Numbered from the stretch's first letter, positions 7,838-16,629 are shown. The stretch: DNA of 64,000 bases from Ruminococcus sp. NK3A76 (GCF_000686125.1 NZ_JMMA01000002.1:2356001-2420000), one strand, 5' to 3'. Translations and numbers: made by a program. The notes: generated from the sequence alone by a model not told the origin.

Positions 7838-7874
7838 AGGACACGCCACATAATTTGTGCCGTGTCCTGATTTT
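7838..7874. terminator. Bidirectional terminator between sigK and the CotH gene
   Basis: AGGACACG (7838-7845) pairs with CGTGTCCT (7861-7868); GATTTTTA follows on the plus strand and CTTTTTATG on the minus strand, so it can serve both convergent genes. Confidence 0.8.
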
Positions 7875-7878
7875 TATG

Positions 7879-10038
7879 CTATTTTACCTTGACTTTCTTG
7901 ACAGCCGAATATCCGCTGCAGAACTTGGTCTTGCCTACCGTCTTGTAAGTGCGCACCTTGACGTAATATGTCTTGCCCTTTGTGAGCTTAGATATAGTCT
8001 TTGATGTACCCTTGACATTCACGCTCTTTGTGGTCTTCTTGGTAAACTTAGAAGAAGTCGAGTAGGTCACCTGATAACCTGTAACATTTGCCACCTTGCT
8101 GTATGTGACTTTGAGCTGTCTGGTCTTGGGCGATTTGGCAGATTTTAGTGTCGTCTTCTGCGGGAATATCTTGAAGGTAGTCTTGACTGTGCCCGTGTAT
8201 GCGCCCTTGCCGGTTATCGTGACTGTTGCAGTACCTATAGCCTTGTTGTTCTTGTAAGAAACGGTGTAGTCAGTGCCGGCTATAAGGGTATTTGAGCCGA
8301 GCTTTACGACAGGCTTCTGAGTTATTGCCTTGCCGGTGTAATACTTGTTCTTAACGCTGCTTACCTTGGCTTTGGCTATGCTTGTGCGGACAAGCTTTTT
8401 GGTGTAGGTGTCCTTGTAGCTCTTGCCGCACTCGGAGCATTTGTGCAGGGTGTAGCCCTGGGCATTGTAGGTGGGCTTTACTACCTCGGCGGTGTACTTG
8501 TGCTCGCCTGTTGCAGGAATCTTTTCGGTGTACTTGATGCCGCATTTGCAGGTGTATGTCGTAACACCCTCTGCCGAGCAGGTGGGCTTCTTTGTCACCT
8601 TTGATGTATACTCGTGGGTGTGTTCGGAGAAAGCCTTGTCCATCCATTTAAGACGGTCATCGACCCACCTGAGAGTATTCTCGGCATTGTCTGTGCCGTA
8701 GGCCTGCGTTTTGTTTATATCTTCCTTGTACTGTGCCAAAACTGCTCTTTCCTCGGCAACTGCTGCCTTGACGTTAGCACTCTCAGCTATCCACTTTTTT
8801 GTACAAAGGCTGCGGAACCATTCCTGCTTTGCCAAAAGGATGAACCAGGGGTTTGAACGGTCGCCATACTGTTTTGCAAAGCTCTTTTCGCAGAATGCGC
8901 CTGCCCAGTAGCGTGATGTGCTGTCGTTGTATGCCCAGTTGAAGTCCCACGGAGAGGTGAATTGCAGCTTGGGAACTTTGCTGTCCTTTGAGAAATCAAC
9001 ACACATATAGAAGCTGCCCTCGCCGCAGTCGTAGTCGTGAACTATCTCATAAAGCAGATACATATCGACAACTGACTCTATATCGAGAACTGCACAGATA
9101 GCTTCCTCGGCGCTCTTGTAGTTTGAAGGCACAAGGTTATTGTCCTTGTCAAGCGCTAAGAACTCATTCTTCTCGGTCGCCCTGTAGATAAGCTCAAAAA
9201 CATTGTTTAAGTACTTATCTATGTAATCGACCTGGTCTATAGAATATATGTCGTTTTTGATGCTGTATTCAGCCGGCACGAACTGCCTCTCCGTTGCCCT
9301 AAGGTCGGTAACTGTAGCGCCCTCGTAATCCATGCAGATATAAGGGTCGCTGTCAGATGTTGCGTAGTTGTCAAGCTCAAGATAATAGCCTATGTCAGTG
9401 CCTGTATAGTCCTTTTCAGGCTCTGTAACATCGACTCTGTTTTTATCGACCTGCGACTGCTCGCACAGAAGGTATGTGCCCTGCAGCTTGTCGTTTACAT
9501 AAAGGTGAACATACTCGCAGTCGGACACGAATGCCGTATCATCGAATATCTCACCAGCCATTCTGAACGCAACGGAGTTTGCGCAGATATTCCAGTCGGT
9601 CTTCAGCAGCACCCAGCTTTTGCATTTTGCACCGTCGTTGAGTCCGAGCATATTCTGCTTCTTGTCAAACTTTATGCGGTAAGGAACAGGGTTTTTCTTT
9701 ATCTGCTCAACATTGCCGTAATAAGCCGAGGAGTTTCCTCTTACCTTTATCCCGGCGGAAACTTCGTTAAGATCGTATTTCTCATCAGCCCCGAACACAT
9801 CGACAACGCAGTCGGTGTATTCTTCTTTGGAGAGTATCATTTCGCTGTTGTTTTTGGTGGTTATGCTGACTACAGGCAGCTGTGTCTTTGCGTCAACGTC
9901 CTTCTCAAACGCCGTCTTTGCAGAAGCATCGACCCCGAGCGACTCGTAGTCATGTGCAGACACATCGGCGATGCTCAGCATACTCACCGACAAAGCCGCC
10001 GCACAGGCTGCTGCACTTATTCTATTAAATAGCTTCAT
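7879..10038 (-). CDS. Secreted CotH-domain protein with Ig-like and FN3-like C-terminus
   Basis: The 719-residue protein starts with a signal peptide (about 1-28, AACAAALSVSMLSIADVSA). Residues about 45-480 form a CotH domain, the fold of spore-coat protein kinases: IKVRGNSSAYY, then PYRIKFDKKQNMLG and W-LLKTDWN, and later the metal-binding SPWDFNWAYND. A Cys-rich repeat (PTCSAEGVTTYTCKCG) follows, then an Ig-like domain (YTGKAITQKP to ITGKGAYTGT) and a very Lys/Thr-rich fibronectin-like domain at the C-terminus. No LPXTG or dockerin is visible. In B. subtilis CotH acts in the coat, but signal peptide and tail here suggest a cell-surface protein. RBS is AAAGGAGG. It is convergent with sigK. 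Confidence 0.85.
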   Translation of the reverse strand: MKLFNRISAAACAAALSVSMLSIADVSAHDYESLGVDASAKTAFEKDVDAKTQLPVVSITTKNNSEMILSKEEYTDCVVDVFGADEKYDLNEVSAGIKVRGNSSAYYGNVEQIKKNPVPYRIKFDKKQNMLGLNDGAKCKSWVLLKTDWNICANSVAFRMAGEIFDDTAFVSDCEYVHLYVNDKLQGTYLLCEQSQVDKNRVDVTEPEKDYTGTDIGYYLELDNYATSDSDPYICMDYEGATVTDLRATERQFVPAEYSIKNDIYSIDQVDYIDKYLNNVFELIYRATEKNEFLALDKDNNLVPSNYKSAEEAICAVLDIESVVDMYLLYEIVHDYDCGEGSFYMCVDFSKDSKVPKLQFTSPWDFNWAYNDSTSRYWAGAFCEKSFAKQYGDRSNPWFILLAKQEWFRSLCTKKWIAESANVKAAVAEERAVLAQYKEDINKTQAYGTDNAENTLRWVDDRLKWMDKAFSEHTHEYTSKVTKKPTCSAEGVTTYTCKCGIKYTEKIPATGEHKYTAEVVKPTYNAQGYTLHKCSECGKSYKDTYTKKLVRTSIAKAKVSSVKNKYYTGKAITQKPVVKLGSNTLIAGTDYTVSYKNNKAIGTATVTITGKGAYTGTVKTTFKIFPQKTTLKSAKSPKTRQLKVTYSKVANVTGYQVTYSTSSKFTKKTTKSVNVKGTSKTISKLTKGKTYYVKVRTYKTVGKTKFCSGYSAVKKVKVK

Positions 10039-10072
10039 AGGTTTCCTCCTTTTATATTATAATTGTGTGTTC

Positions 10073-10101
10073 ATTATAACACATTTTTGATACTTCCGCA
10101 A
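10073..10101 (-). promoter_or_regulatory. Promoter of the CotH gene
   Basis: TTGCGG (10096-10101 on minus) and TATAAT (10073-10078) with 17 bp between. The LRR gene at 13465 has the same unusual TTGCGG -35 box and a similar spacer. Confidence 0.65.
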
Positions 10102-10167
10102 GACAGATAATTGTCCAAATAATGATATGGCGTATTGTAGAAAACAGACAAATACCAAAGCGCCCGA

Positions 10168-10403
10168 CTAAGAGCGCTCCGGCCTGTGTATAGCTTTTCC
10201 GTCCTTGTCGGTGATGTCCTCATCTATCACCATATGTCAACGCCGCTTATTTGCTTTGCAAGCTCGGCAGGATAATACGAGTGAACAAGCCCTATCACCA
10301 CATCGCAGCCCTTTTCTCTTAGCTCGGCGGCTGCCTTGTTTGCGTATGCGGCAGGATTGCAAGTATCACCGCAGAAATGCCTGATATGAGCGGTTTGTAT
10401 GCT
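10168..10403 (-). pseudogene. Remnant of a metallophosphatase/5'-nucleotidase gene
   Basis: A minus-strand stretch reads with ELREKGCDVVIGLVHSYYPA and ELAKQISGVDIW, the segment of calcineurin-like 5'-nucleotidases just before the metal-binding GHSH motif. Two stop codons follow at once and the frame shifts to a short tail (VIDEDITDKDGKAIHRPERS) ending at 10168. The 5' side is cut off by the MITE copy at 10408. Only about 75 codons remain, so the gene is dead. Confidence 0.55.
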
Positions 10404-10407
10404 TTAA

Positions 10408-10579
10408 GGCAACACCGCACGAAGATTGTGCGCAAATTGCACAGTCAGCTTTTTCGTCAGATCGCACAGGTTTTCCGAAGGAATACTACCGTATTTCAAG
10501 GAAAAAATGTGTAATATGACGGAAAAGATGCAAGTAAGTTGCGTACAAAGCCTTCAGGCGGTCTTTGTGCGGTGTTGCC
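10408..10579. mobile_element. MITE-like element, copy 2 (172 bp)
   Basis: Termini GGCAACACCGCACGAAGA and GCGGTGTTGCC; direct TTAA copies at 10404-10407 and 10580-10583. The interior carries the CGTCAGATC ... AATATGACGG dyad shared with the other copies. Confidence 0.85.
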
Positions 10580-10607
10580 TTAACATATATGCGAAGACTT
10601 TACCTTC

Positions 10608-11459
10608 TCACTCCACATCGAGCGCCACTTCTCTGTCGGGTGCAGGAAACTCCTTATCAAGCATTGTCAGCTCATCTTCGGTGAGCTGGATATCTGCTGC
10701 CTGAGCGTTTTCTGTGGTGTGCTGTTGCGATGAGCTTTTTGGGATAGCGATAGTGTTTCCGTCACGGACAGCCCACGCAAGCATTATCTGCTGCACTGTG
10801 GCGCTGTGAGCTGATGCTATCTGCCGAAGCACCGCATTATCAGTGATGCCACGCCTTAAGCTGCCGTTTATCGCAAGGGGGCAGTAGGCCATGAAAGCTA
10901 TCCCCCGGCCTTTGAGATACGGCTTAAGGCTGTATTCCGTGCCTCGTGAGCCGATGTGGTAGAGATCCTGAACGGCGGTGCAGTTATTGCCGGAGCTGAG
11001 CGCTTCAAGCTCCTGCATATCGGCCGTGTTGAAATTCGACACGCCCCACTCACGGATAAGGCCGCTTATCTTTAGCTCCTGCAAGCACTCCACCGTCTCA
11101 CGCAGAGGTATCCCCCCTCGCCAGTGGTAGAGATAGAGGTCTAAATAGTCTGTCTTCAGGCGCTTCAAGCTCTCCTCGCATGAGCGGCGCATATTCCTGC
11201 GGCCGGCGTTTTGCGGCAGGACTTTCGACACGATAAACAGCCCTTCACGGCCGTAGGGGGTTATCGCTTCGCCCACCGCCGACTCGCTCCTGCCGTCGCC
11301 GTACATCTCCGCCGTGTCGATAAGCGTCATGCCGTGCTCGATGCCTGTTCTGAGGGCTTGTATCTCCTGCTCTCTTTTGTCAGCACGGTCGCCTATCTTC
11401 CACGTTCCCTGCCCTATCGCAGGCACGCTGATGCCGCTTTTGAGTTTGACTTTTTTCAT
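10608..11459 (-). CDS. Aldo/keto reductase
   Basis: A cytosolic NADPH-dependent oxidoreductase of the AKR family, 283 residues from ATG 11459, predicted as a TIM barrel. The catalytic tetrad is present: Asp48 and Tyr53 in LIDTAEMYGDG, Lys79 in VSKVLPQNA and His112 in YLYHWRGG. The C-terminal AIPKSSSQQHTTENAQA segment binds the cofactor phosphate in the family. Its ATG overlaps the TGA stop of the upstream LRR gene (TGATG), so translation is probably coupled to that surface protein, an odd pairing that may be only transcriptional read-through. The substrate is unknown. Confidence 0.9.
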   Translation of the reverse strand: MKKVKLKSGISVPAIGQGTWKIGDRADKREQEIQALRTGIEHGMTLIDTAEMYGDGRSESAVGEAITPYGREGLFIVSKVLPQNAGRRNMRRSCEESLKRLKTDYLDLYLYHWRGGIPLRETVECLQELKISGLIREWGVSNFNTADMQELEALSSGNNCTAVQDLYHIGSRGTEYSLKPYLKGRGIAFMAYCPLAINGSLRRGITDNAVLRQIASAHSATVQQIMLAWAVRDGNTIAIPKSSSQQHTTENAQAADIQLTEDELTMLDKEFPAPDREVALDVE

Positions 11460-13465
11460 CACTTTACCTTGACTTTCTTGACTGCCGAATAGCCGCTGTA
11501 GAACTTTGTCTTGCCGACTGTCTTATAGCTGCGGACTTTGACGTAGTAGGTCTTGCCCTTTGTCAGCTTAGATATCGTCTTGGAAGTGCCCTTGACGTTT
11601 ACAGACTTTGTTGCTGCCTTTGTAAACTTAGCACTTGTCGAGTATGTCACCTGATAGCCTGTCACGCCTGCGACCTTGCTGTAGGTGACTTTGAGCTGCT
11701 TTGTCTTAGGCGACTTGGCGGTTTTAAGGGTGGTCTTTTTCGGGAGAATCTTGAATGTCTTGCTGACTGTGCCCTTATATGCGCCCTTGCCGGTTATGGA
11801 GACAGTCGCAGTACCTACGGCCTTGTTGTTCTTGTAGGTTACGGTGTAGTCTGTGCCGGCTTTAAGGGTCTTGCCGCCGGCTTTAACGACAGGCTTCTGA
11901 GTTATGGCCTTGCCGGTGTAGGTCTTGTTGGAAAGACCGGAGACTGTGGCTTTTGCTATGCTTGTGCGTGTCAGCTTTGCGGTGTAGGTGTCCTTGTAGC
12001 TGTCACCGCAGGAGCAGGTGTGGAGGGTGTAGCCCTGGGCGTCGTAGGTGGGCTTTATGACCTTTTTGGTATAGGAGTGGGTGTGGGCGGGCTTGACTAA
12101 AAGCTCATATTTGATGTTTTTTTCTTTGGCGTATTTTTCGGCAGCAGTGCCGCTGTTGCATTTTATGGTAACTACATCGCAGCCATTGAATGCATCATCG
12201 CCGATGCTTGTGACGCTGTTTGGTATGGTTACACTTTTAAGTCCTGGGCAACCCAAAAACGCAGAACCACCGATACTTTTAACGCCGTCAGGCAGTACAA
12301 CGCTTGTGATGCTTCCGCACATAAATGCATGATGCCAGATACTTGTAACACCGCTCGGAATCGTTATACTCGATTTTCCAATCGGACAGAAAATCAATAC
12401 AGTTTTATTCTTATTATACAATACATCATCGACGGAGGAATATGCCGTATTATCAGCATCAACACTTATTCTTTTAAGATTTTTGCAGTTGGAAAAAGCA
12501 TCTTCTCCGATACTTGTCAAGCTTTTAGGGATCGATATTTCCATAATATTGTCACAGCTATGAAACGCTCCACATCCAATGCTTTTAACGCTGTCAGGCA
12601 AAGCTATCGCTTTAAGGCTTGTACAAGCATGGAATGCCAACTCTCCAATGCTTGTAATACTGTCCGGCAATGTAACAGATGTCATTTTTTTGCAATAGTA
12701 AAAAGCATTATCACCAATGCTTGTTACGCCGTTTGGTATATTCAATCTTTGCTTTGCGCCCGGGCAAGTGATCAATTCGGTTTTATTCTTATTAAATAAT
12801 ACTCCGTCATATGATGAAAAAGCTTTGTTGTTTTCATCAACAGTTATACTCCTAAGGTTTTGGCAGATAAATGCACACACACCAATACTTGTAACGCTGT
12901 TGGGAATGGTTATGCTTGTAAGGCTATCACAGCCATAAAACGCAAGATTTCCAATGCTTATAACGCTGTTGGGAATGGTTATACTTGTAAGGCTTTCGCA
13001 GTAAGAAAATGCACCCTTACCAATGCTTGTAACGCTGTTGGGAATGGTTATGCTTGTAAGGCTTTTGCAGCCACAAAACGCATAATCACCAATGCTTGTA
13101 ACGCTGTTGGGAATGGTTATGCTTGTAAGGCTTTCGCAGAGATAAAACGCATCTTCGCCAATATTTGTAACGCTGTTGGGAATGGTTATGCTTTTAAGGC
13201 TTTCGCAGACATAAAACGCAAAATCGCCAATGCTTGTGACCTTTTTGCCGTCAATAGTTGAAGGAATAGTTACTTCAGCATCACTGCCTTTATACTCGCT
13301 TATCTCTACCGTACCGTCATCAAGCACAGTATACTCATAATCTCCATAGGTAACAGCACTCGCCAAAATATCCGAGCCAAGCGACACCGCCCCCTCCGGC
13401 AATACCGCCGCAGTACCGAAAACCATGCACAGTGCAAGGACTGATGATAATATCTTCTTAAGCAT
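11459..13465 (-). CDS. BspA-type leucine-rich-repeat surface protein
   Basis: A 668-residue secreted protein. The start is ATG 13465, 8 bp after AAAGGAG; a GTG at 13474 is in frame but badly spaced. Signal peptide MLKKILSSVLALCMVFGTAA is nearly identical to those of the genes at 13946 and 20475. Residues about 70-450 are tandem 23-residue LRR_5 repeats (ITIPNSVTSIGDYAFCGC type). Then follow a short Cys/His segment, an Ig-like domain (YTGKAITQKPVVKAGG) and a Lys-rich FN3-like domain, as in the CotH protein. Such repeats bind host or microbial surfaces in other species; here the ligand is unknown. The repeat DNA is almost identical from unit to unit. Confidence 0.9.
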   Translation of the reverse strand: MLKKILSSVLALCMVFGTAAVLPEGAVSLGSDILASAVTYGDYEYTVLDDGTVEISEYKGSDAEVTIPSTIDGKKVTSIGDFAFYVCESLKSITIPNSVTNIGEDAFYLCESLTSITIPNSVTSIGDYAFCGCKSLTSITIPNSVTSIGKGAFSYCESLTSITIPNSVISIGNLAFYGCDSLTSITIPNSVTSIGVCAFICQNLRSITVDENNKAFSSYDGVLFNKNKTELITCPGAKQRLNIPNGVTSIGDNAFYYCKKMTSVTLPDSITSIGELAFHACTSLKAIALPDSVKSIGCGAFHSCDNIMEISIPKSLTSIGEDAFSNCKNLKRISVDADNTAYSSVDDVLYNKNKTVLIFCPIGKSSITIPSGVTSIWHHAFMCGSITSVVLPDGVKSIGGSAFLGCPGLKSVTIPNSVTSIGDDAFNGCDVVTIKCNSGTAAEKYAKEKNIKYELLVKPAHTHSYTKKVIKPTYDAQGYTLHTCSCGDSYKDTYTAKLTRTSIAKATVSGLSNKTYTGKAITQKPVVKAGGKTLKAGTDYTVTYKNNKAVGTATVSITGKGAYKGTVSKTFKILPKKTTLKTAKSPKTKQLKVTYSKVAGVTGYQVTYSTSAKFTKAATKSVNVKGTSKTISKLTKGKTYYVKVRSYKTVGKTKFYSGYSAVKKVKVK
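12882..13226. repeat. Five near-identical 69-bp tandem units inside the LRR gene
   Basis: The phrase AACGCTGTTGGGAATGGTTA recurs with a period of 69 bp (units from 12882, 12951, 13020, 13089 and 13158). Each unit encodes one 23-residue LRR. The DNA is conserved beyond what the protein needs, so the copy number can change by slippage or recombination. Confidence 0.85.
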
Positions 13466-13500
13466 ACAAAACACTCCTTTGATACAATAAATCTGTTTAT

Positions 13501-13529
13501 ATTATAACATATTTACAATATTTCCGCAA
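13501..13529 (-). promoter_or_regulatory. Promoter of the LRR gene at 13465
   Basis: TTGCGG (13524-13529 on minus) and TATAAT (13501-13506), 17 bp apart; same -35 box as the CotH gene promoter. Confidence 0.65.
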
Positions 13530-13665
13530 GCTCGAATATCTACAAATTGACAGAAAAATGATTGTATAATTCCCACAACCCCCCATTCTCCCCCTCCTCT
13601 TTGTCTGTTATCTACAATTTTGCCAGGGGATTTTTGGATAAATGAGCCTTGCAGCTTGCTGTTAA

Positions 13666-13909
13666 ATATGGTATAATGAATGCAAAGCATTCATTATAAT
13701 TTATCTTTATGCCCTTGCAGATACGCAGATCAAAGATCTGCTCCCTGCAAATCGGGCAATTATACCATATGCGCTTTGCTTATATGGTATAATGAATGCG
13801 ATGCATTCATTATATTCTATCTTTATGCCCTTGCAGATACGCAGATCAAAGATCTGCTCCCTGCAAATCGGGCAATTATACCATATGCGCTTTGCTTATA
13901 TGGTATAAT
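13666..13909 (+). repeat. 116-bp tandem duplication carrying extended -10 promoters
   Basis: Two full units and the start of a third, at a strict 116-bp period (GGTATAAT at 13670, 13786 and 13902). Each unit has an extended -10 (TGGTATAAT), a hairpin AATGAATGC/GCATTCATT, a hairpin GCAGATC/GATCTGC, and an inverted repeat ATTATACCATAT/ATATGGTATAAT that overlaps the next -10. The last -10 (13904-13909) is 37 bp before the gene at 13946. Confidence 0.9.
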
Positions 13910-13945
13910 AAAATTGTATTATTTAATAAAAAAGGAAGTGTTATC

Positions 13946-15910
13946 ATGCTTAAGAAAATTCTCTCGTCTGCCCTTGCGCTGTGTATGGTCTTCGGCACGG
14001 CGGCGGCTCTGCCCGAGGGGAGCGTGTCTGTCGGCTCGCTGATATCGGCAAATGCGAAGACATATAATGAGTACGAATACCAGGTGCTCGCTGACGGCAC
14101 TGTCGAGATAACAAAATACAACGGCAGCCAGTCGCAGGTACAGATACCTTCAAAGATAGACGGCAAAAAGGTCACATCGCTCGGTGAAAATGCGTTTATA
14201 CATGATTTTTATTCAATGGACGCAGTTGACCTGACTAAGGTCATCATTCCCGAGGGTGTGAAAAAGATAGGAAGATACTGCTTTTGGTCGCAGTGGTATC
14301 TGAGCGATATCTCTATCCCCTCAACTGTCGAGCAGATAGATGCTTTTGCATTCAGCTCTACAGCATGGATGTCCAATAAGACATCAGCGTCTTCTGACCC
14401 TGTGATAGTAAACAATATCCTTATCGAAGCTATGAACTGCTCCGGCACGCTGGATATACCATACGGTGTCAAAGCCATTGCAGCCTGTGCATTATCGTCT
14501 GAGGATTCTGCCATTACAAAGGTAAACATTCCAAGCACTGTTACCTATATCCACGATAAGGGTCTGGTAGGCACATCGTCGCTCAGAGCGATAACCGTTG
14601 ACAGGAACAACCCTTCGTATGAGAGCGTAGACGGTGTGCTTTACACAAAGGGCGCTAAAAAACTCATCGCCTGCCCTGCGGCTGTCACCGAGCTGACTGT
14701 TCCCGATACTGTAACAAGTATAGGCTCGCGGGCTTTCACAGACTGCCGTGGCATAACGCTCCACTGCAAGAGCGGTTCTGCCGCTGTGCAGTACGCAAAG
14801 AGCAACGGCATCAGCTATGACCTCTATGACCTCAGAGATGTCTCGGCACTTGATATCAAGCTCAGCCAGACATCGTATACATACGACGGCAAGGCAAAGA
14901 CCCCCACGCTGACTATCAAAAACGGCAGCATGGCACTTAAGTCCGGCACCGACTACACCGCTGTGTACAAGAACAACACCAACGAAGGCACGGCATCTGT
15001 GACAGTTACCGGCAAGGGCAAATACTCCGGCACGGCAACAAAGAGCTTTAAGATAAGCAGGATAAGCCTTTCCAAGGCCGCTGTGACAGGCATCAAAAAC
15101 AAATCCTACACCGGCAAGGCTATCAAGCAGTCACCTGTTGTCAAACTTAACGGCAAGACCTTAAAGAGCGGCACAGACTACACTGTGACCTACAAAAACA
15201 ACAAGGCCGTAGGCACTGCAACTCTCACGATAACCGGCAAGGGCAGCTACAAGGGCAGCATAAAAAAGACATTCAAGATATCCAAGGCATCTGTTGCAAA
15301 AGCCAAGGTAACAGGCATCAGCAAGAGATACAAATACACCGGCAAGGCAATAAAGCCTGCTGTAAAAAAAGTCACTGTAGGCGGTGTGACGCTCAAAAAG
15401 GGCAGAGACTACACAGTGACCTATAAGAACAACAAAAAGACAGGCACAGCCACAGTCATCATAACCGGCAAGGGCAACTACAAAGGCACGATAAAGAAGA
15501 CCTTCAAGATACTCTCGGCGCAGGACTACAAGATGTGGCAATACACCAAGCAGGTGGTCACGCTCGTAAACAAGGAGCGCACATCACGAGGTCTTAAGGC
15601 GCTCAAGCTCAACGAAACGCTGTACAGCAAGGCCATGATACGCTCAAAGGAGATAGTACAGCTGTTCTCACACGCACGCCCGAACGGAACGATGTGCTTT
15701 ACAGTGCTTGACGATATAGCTTACTACACCTGTGGTGAAAACATCGCAGGCGGCCAGCGCACACCAAAGGAAGTAGTGTCTGCCTGGATGAACTCCACCG
15801 GCCACAGAGAAAACATTCTCAATCCGAGCTATACTGACATCGGCGTAGGGCTCGTTTACAAAGCAAACTCGACATACGGCTATTACTGGACGCAGATATT
15901 CATGGGATAG
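13946..15910 (+). CDS. Secreted LRR / Ig-like / CAP-domain protein
   Basis: A 654-residue secreted protein with the same signal peptide as the neighbouring LRR proteins. Start ATG 13946 follows AAAGGAAG. After the signal come degenerate LRR_5 repeats (about 45-295), three Ig-like repeats (about 300-370, 375-445 and 447-520; each with TDYT-YKNN and ITGKG-Y-G) and a C-terminal CAP/SCP domain (about 530-654). The CAP domain keeps FSHARPNG, GENIAGGQRT and AWMNSTGHRENILNPSY with the family's His and Glu residues. CAP proteins of the YkwD type are found at bacterial surfaces, with unclear activity. Expression is probably driven by the duplicated promoters upstream. Confidence 0.9.
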   Translation: MLKKILSSALALCMVFGTAAALPEGSVSVGSLISANAKTYNEYEYQVLADGTVEITKYNGSQSQVQIPSKIDGKKVTSLGENAFIHDFYSMDAVDLTKVIIPEGVKKIGRYCFWSQWYLSDISIPSTVEQIDAFAFSSTAWMSNKTSASSDPVIVNNILIEAMNCSGTLDIPYGVKAIAACALSSEDSAITKVNIPSTVTYIHDKGLVGTSSLRAITVDRNNPSYESVDGVLYTKGAKKLIACPAAVTELTVPDTVTSIGSRAFTDCRGITLHCKSGSAAVQYAKSNGISYDLYDLRDVSALDIKLSQTSYTYDGKAKTPTLTIKNGSMALKSGTDYTAVYKNNTNEGTASVTVTGKGKYSGTATKSFKISRISLSKAAVTGIKNKSYTGKAIKQSPVVKLNGKTLKSGTDYTVTYKNNKAVGTATLTITGKGSYKGSIKKTFKISKASVAKAKVTGISKRYKYTGKAIKPAVKKVTVGGVTLKKGRDYTVTYKNNKKTGTATVIITGKGNYKGTIKKTFKILSAQDYKMWQYTKQVVTLVNKERTSRGLKALKLNETLYSKAMIRSKEIVQLFSHARPNGTMCFTVLDDIAYYTCGENIAGGQRTPKEVVSAWMNSTGHRENILNPSYTDIGVGLVYKANSTYGYYWTQIFMG

Positions 15911-15947
15911 ACCGTAGTCGTCAAAGGCAACCGGATATAATAATATC

Positions 15948-15984
15948 GCCCGGAAGTTTTCTTAAAACGCTTCCGGGCATTTTA
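15948..15984 (+). terminator. Intrinsic terminator of the LRR-CAP gene, with a MITE in its T tract
   Basis: GCCCGGAAG (15948-15956) pairs with CTTCCGGGC (15970-15978), then ATTTTA. MITE copy 3 starts right after this at 15985, and TTTA is its target duplication. Confidence 0.8.
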
Positions 15985-16175
15985 GGCAACACCGCTGGGC
16001 CATTGTACGTCAGACACGCAGTCAAATTTTTCGTCAGATTGGCTAAATTTGCCGCAGGAATACTAACGTATATTCCGTATACTAAAGTATGCGGAGGTGA
16101 ATTTGGGTAATATGACGGAAAATTTGCAAGTGGATGGCGTGCAAAGGTATCCGCCGGTGGCCCGGCGGTGTTGCC
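15985..16175. mobile_element. MITE-like element, copy 3 (191 bp)
   Basis: Termini GGCAACACCGC / GCGGTGTTGCC and TTTA duplications at 15981-15984 and 16176-16179. Nearly identical to copy 4 in the opposite orientation, except for about 20 bp at the centre (around 16075). Confidence 0.9.
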
Positions 16176-16288
16176 TTTATTGTTTTTAGCTGAATAATAC
16201 TCCCCACACCGGGCATAATAATATCAAGATGCAGGCGGCTTATGACATTCTCCGCCTATGCATTTCCTCCTCATATATTTTATTACAG

Positions 16289-16327
16289 AAAAAGGGGCTG
16301 TACAAATTAATGTACAGCCTCCTTTTT
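16289..16327. terminator. Bidirectional terminator
   Basis: AAAAAGGGGCTGTACA pairs with TGTACAGCCTCCTTTTT across AATTAA. It ends the minus-strand murT-gatD operon at 16333. The stretch 16180-16288 holds no gene that I can see. Confidence 0.75.
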
Positions 16328-16332
16328 CGTGT

Positions 16333-16629
16333 TCAGTAGAATATCGTCCTGTGGGTCTTTGCAAATTCCTTTGCTTCGGCGTTTAAGTCGGCAAGCAGCT
16401 GCTCGTAGCCCTCGGGCGAGAACTCGTGGTGGAGCACCTTTTCATACTCCTCCTCGGTCACGTTGTCGATGCTCTTTTTGCCGAACCATATTATCGTGTA
16501 GAGCTCGGGCGGCTCGTCTTTTTTCTTCGGGTATATCTTGTAGTTGAACTCTCTGTAGATGCTGCCCGTCCATATGTTGCCGAAGTCGAAATACGCAAAT
16601 GTCGGCATATCGAAAAGTCCGTGCATCAT
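16333..16629 (-). CDS. Small protein of unknown function, third gene of the murT-gatD operon
   Basis: A 98-residue soluble protein with many aromatic residues (FAYFDFGNIWTGSIYREFNY) and a charged helical C-terminus. It has no signal peptide and no family that I recognise. The ribosome site AAGGAGG lies 10 bp before ATG 16629. It begins 15 bp after the gatD stop and ends at a terminator, so it is almost surely co-transcribed with murT and gatD. A role near peptidoglycan amidation is a guess by position only. Confidence 0.6.
   Translation of the reverse strand: MMHGLFDMPTFAYFDFGNIWTGSIYREFNYKIYPKKKDEPPELYTIIWFGKKSIDNVTEEEYEKVLHHEFSPEGYEQLLADLNAEAKEFAKTHRTIFY

Noticed and set aside
7879-10038. 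CotH gene as a spore-coat gene linked to sigK
   Set aside because: The signal peptide and the surface-type C-terminal domains point to the cell surface; nearness to sigK may be accidental.
10426-10704. A plus-strand gene across MITE copy 2
   Set aside because: The frame is made by the MITE interior and the antisense of the aldo/keto reductase gene.
12329-13261. Long plus-strand open frames opposite the LRR gene
   Set aside because: They are mirror frames of the 69-bp repeats; composition (CNAVGNGYACKAF repeats) follows the LRR codons and there is no ribosome site.
15161-15541. Minus-strand frame inside the LRR-CAP gene
   Set aside because: Antisense to the Ig-like repeats, without start signals; the plus frame has clear domains.
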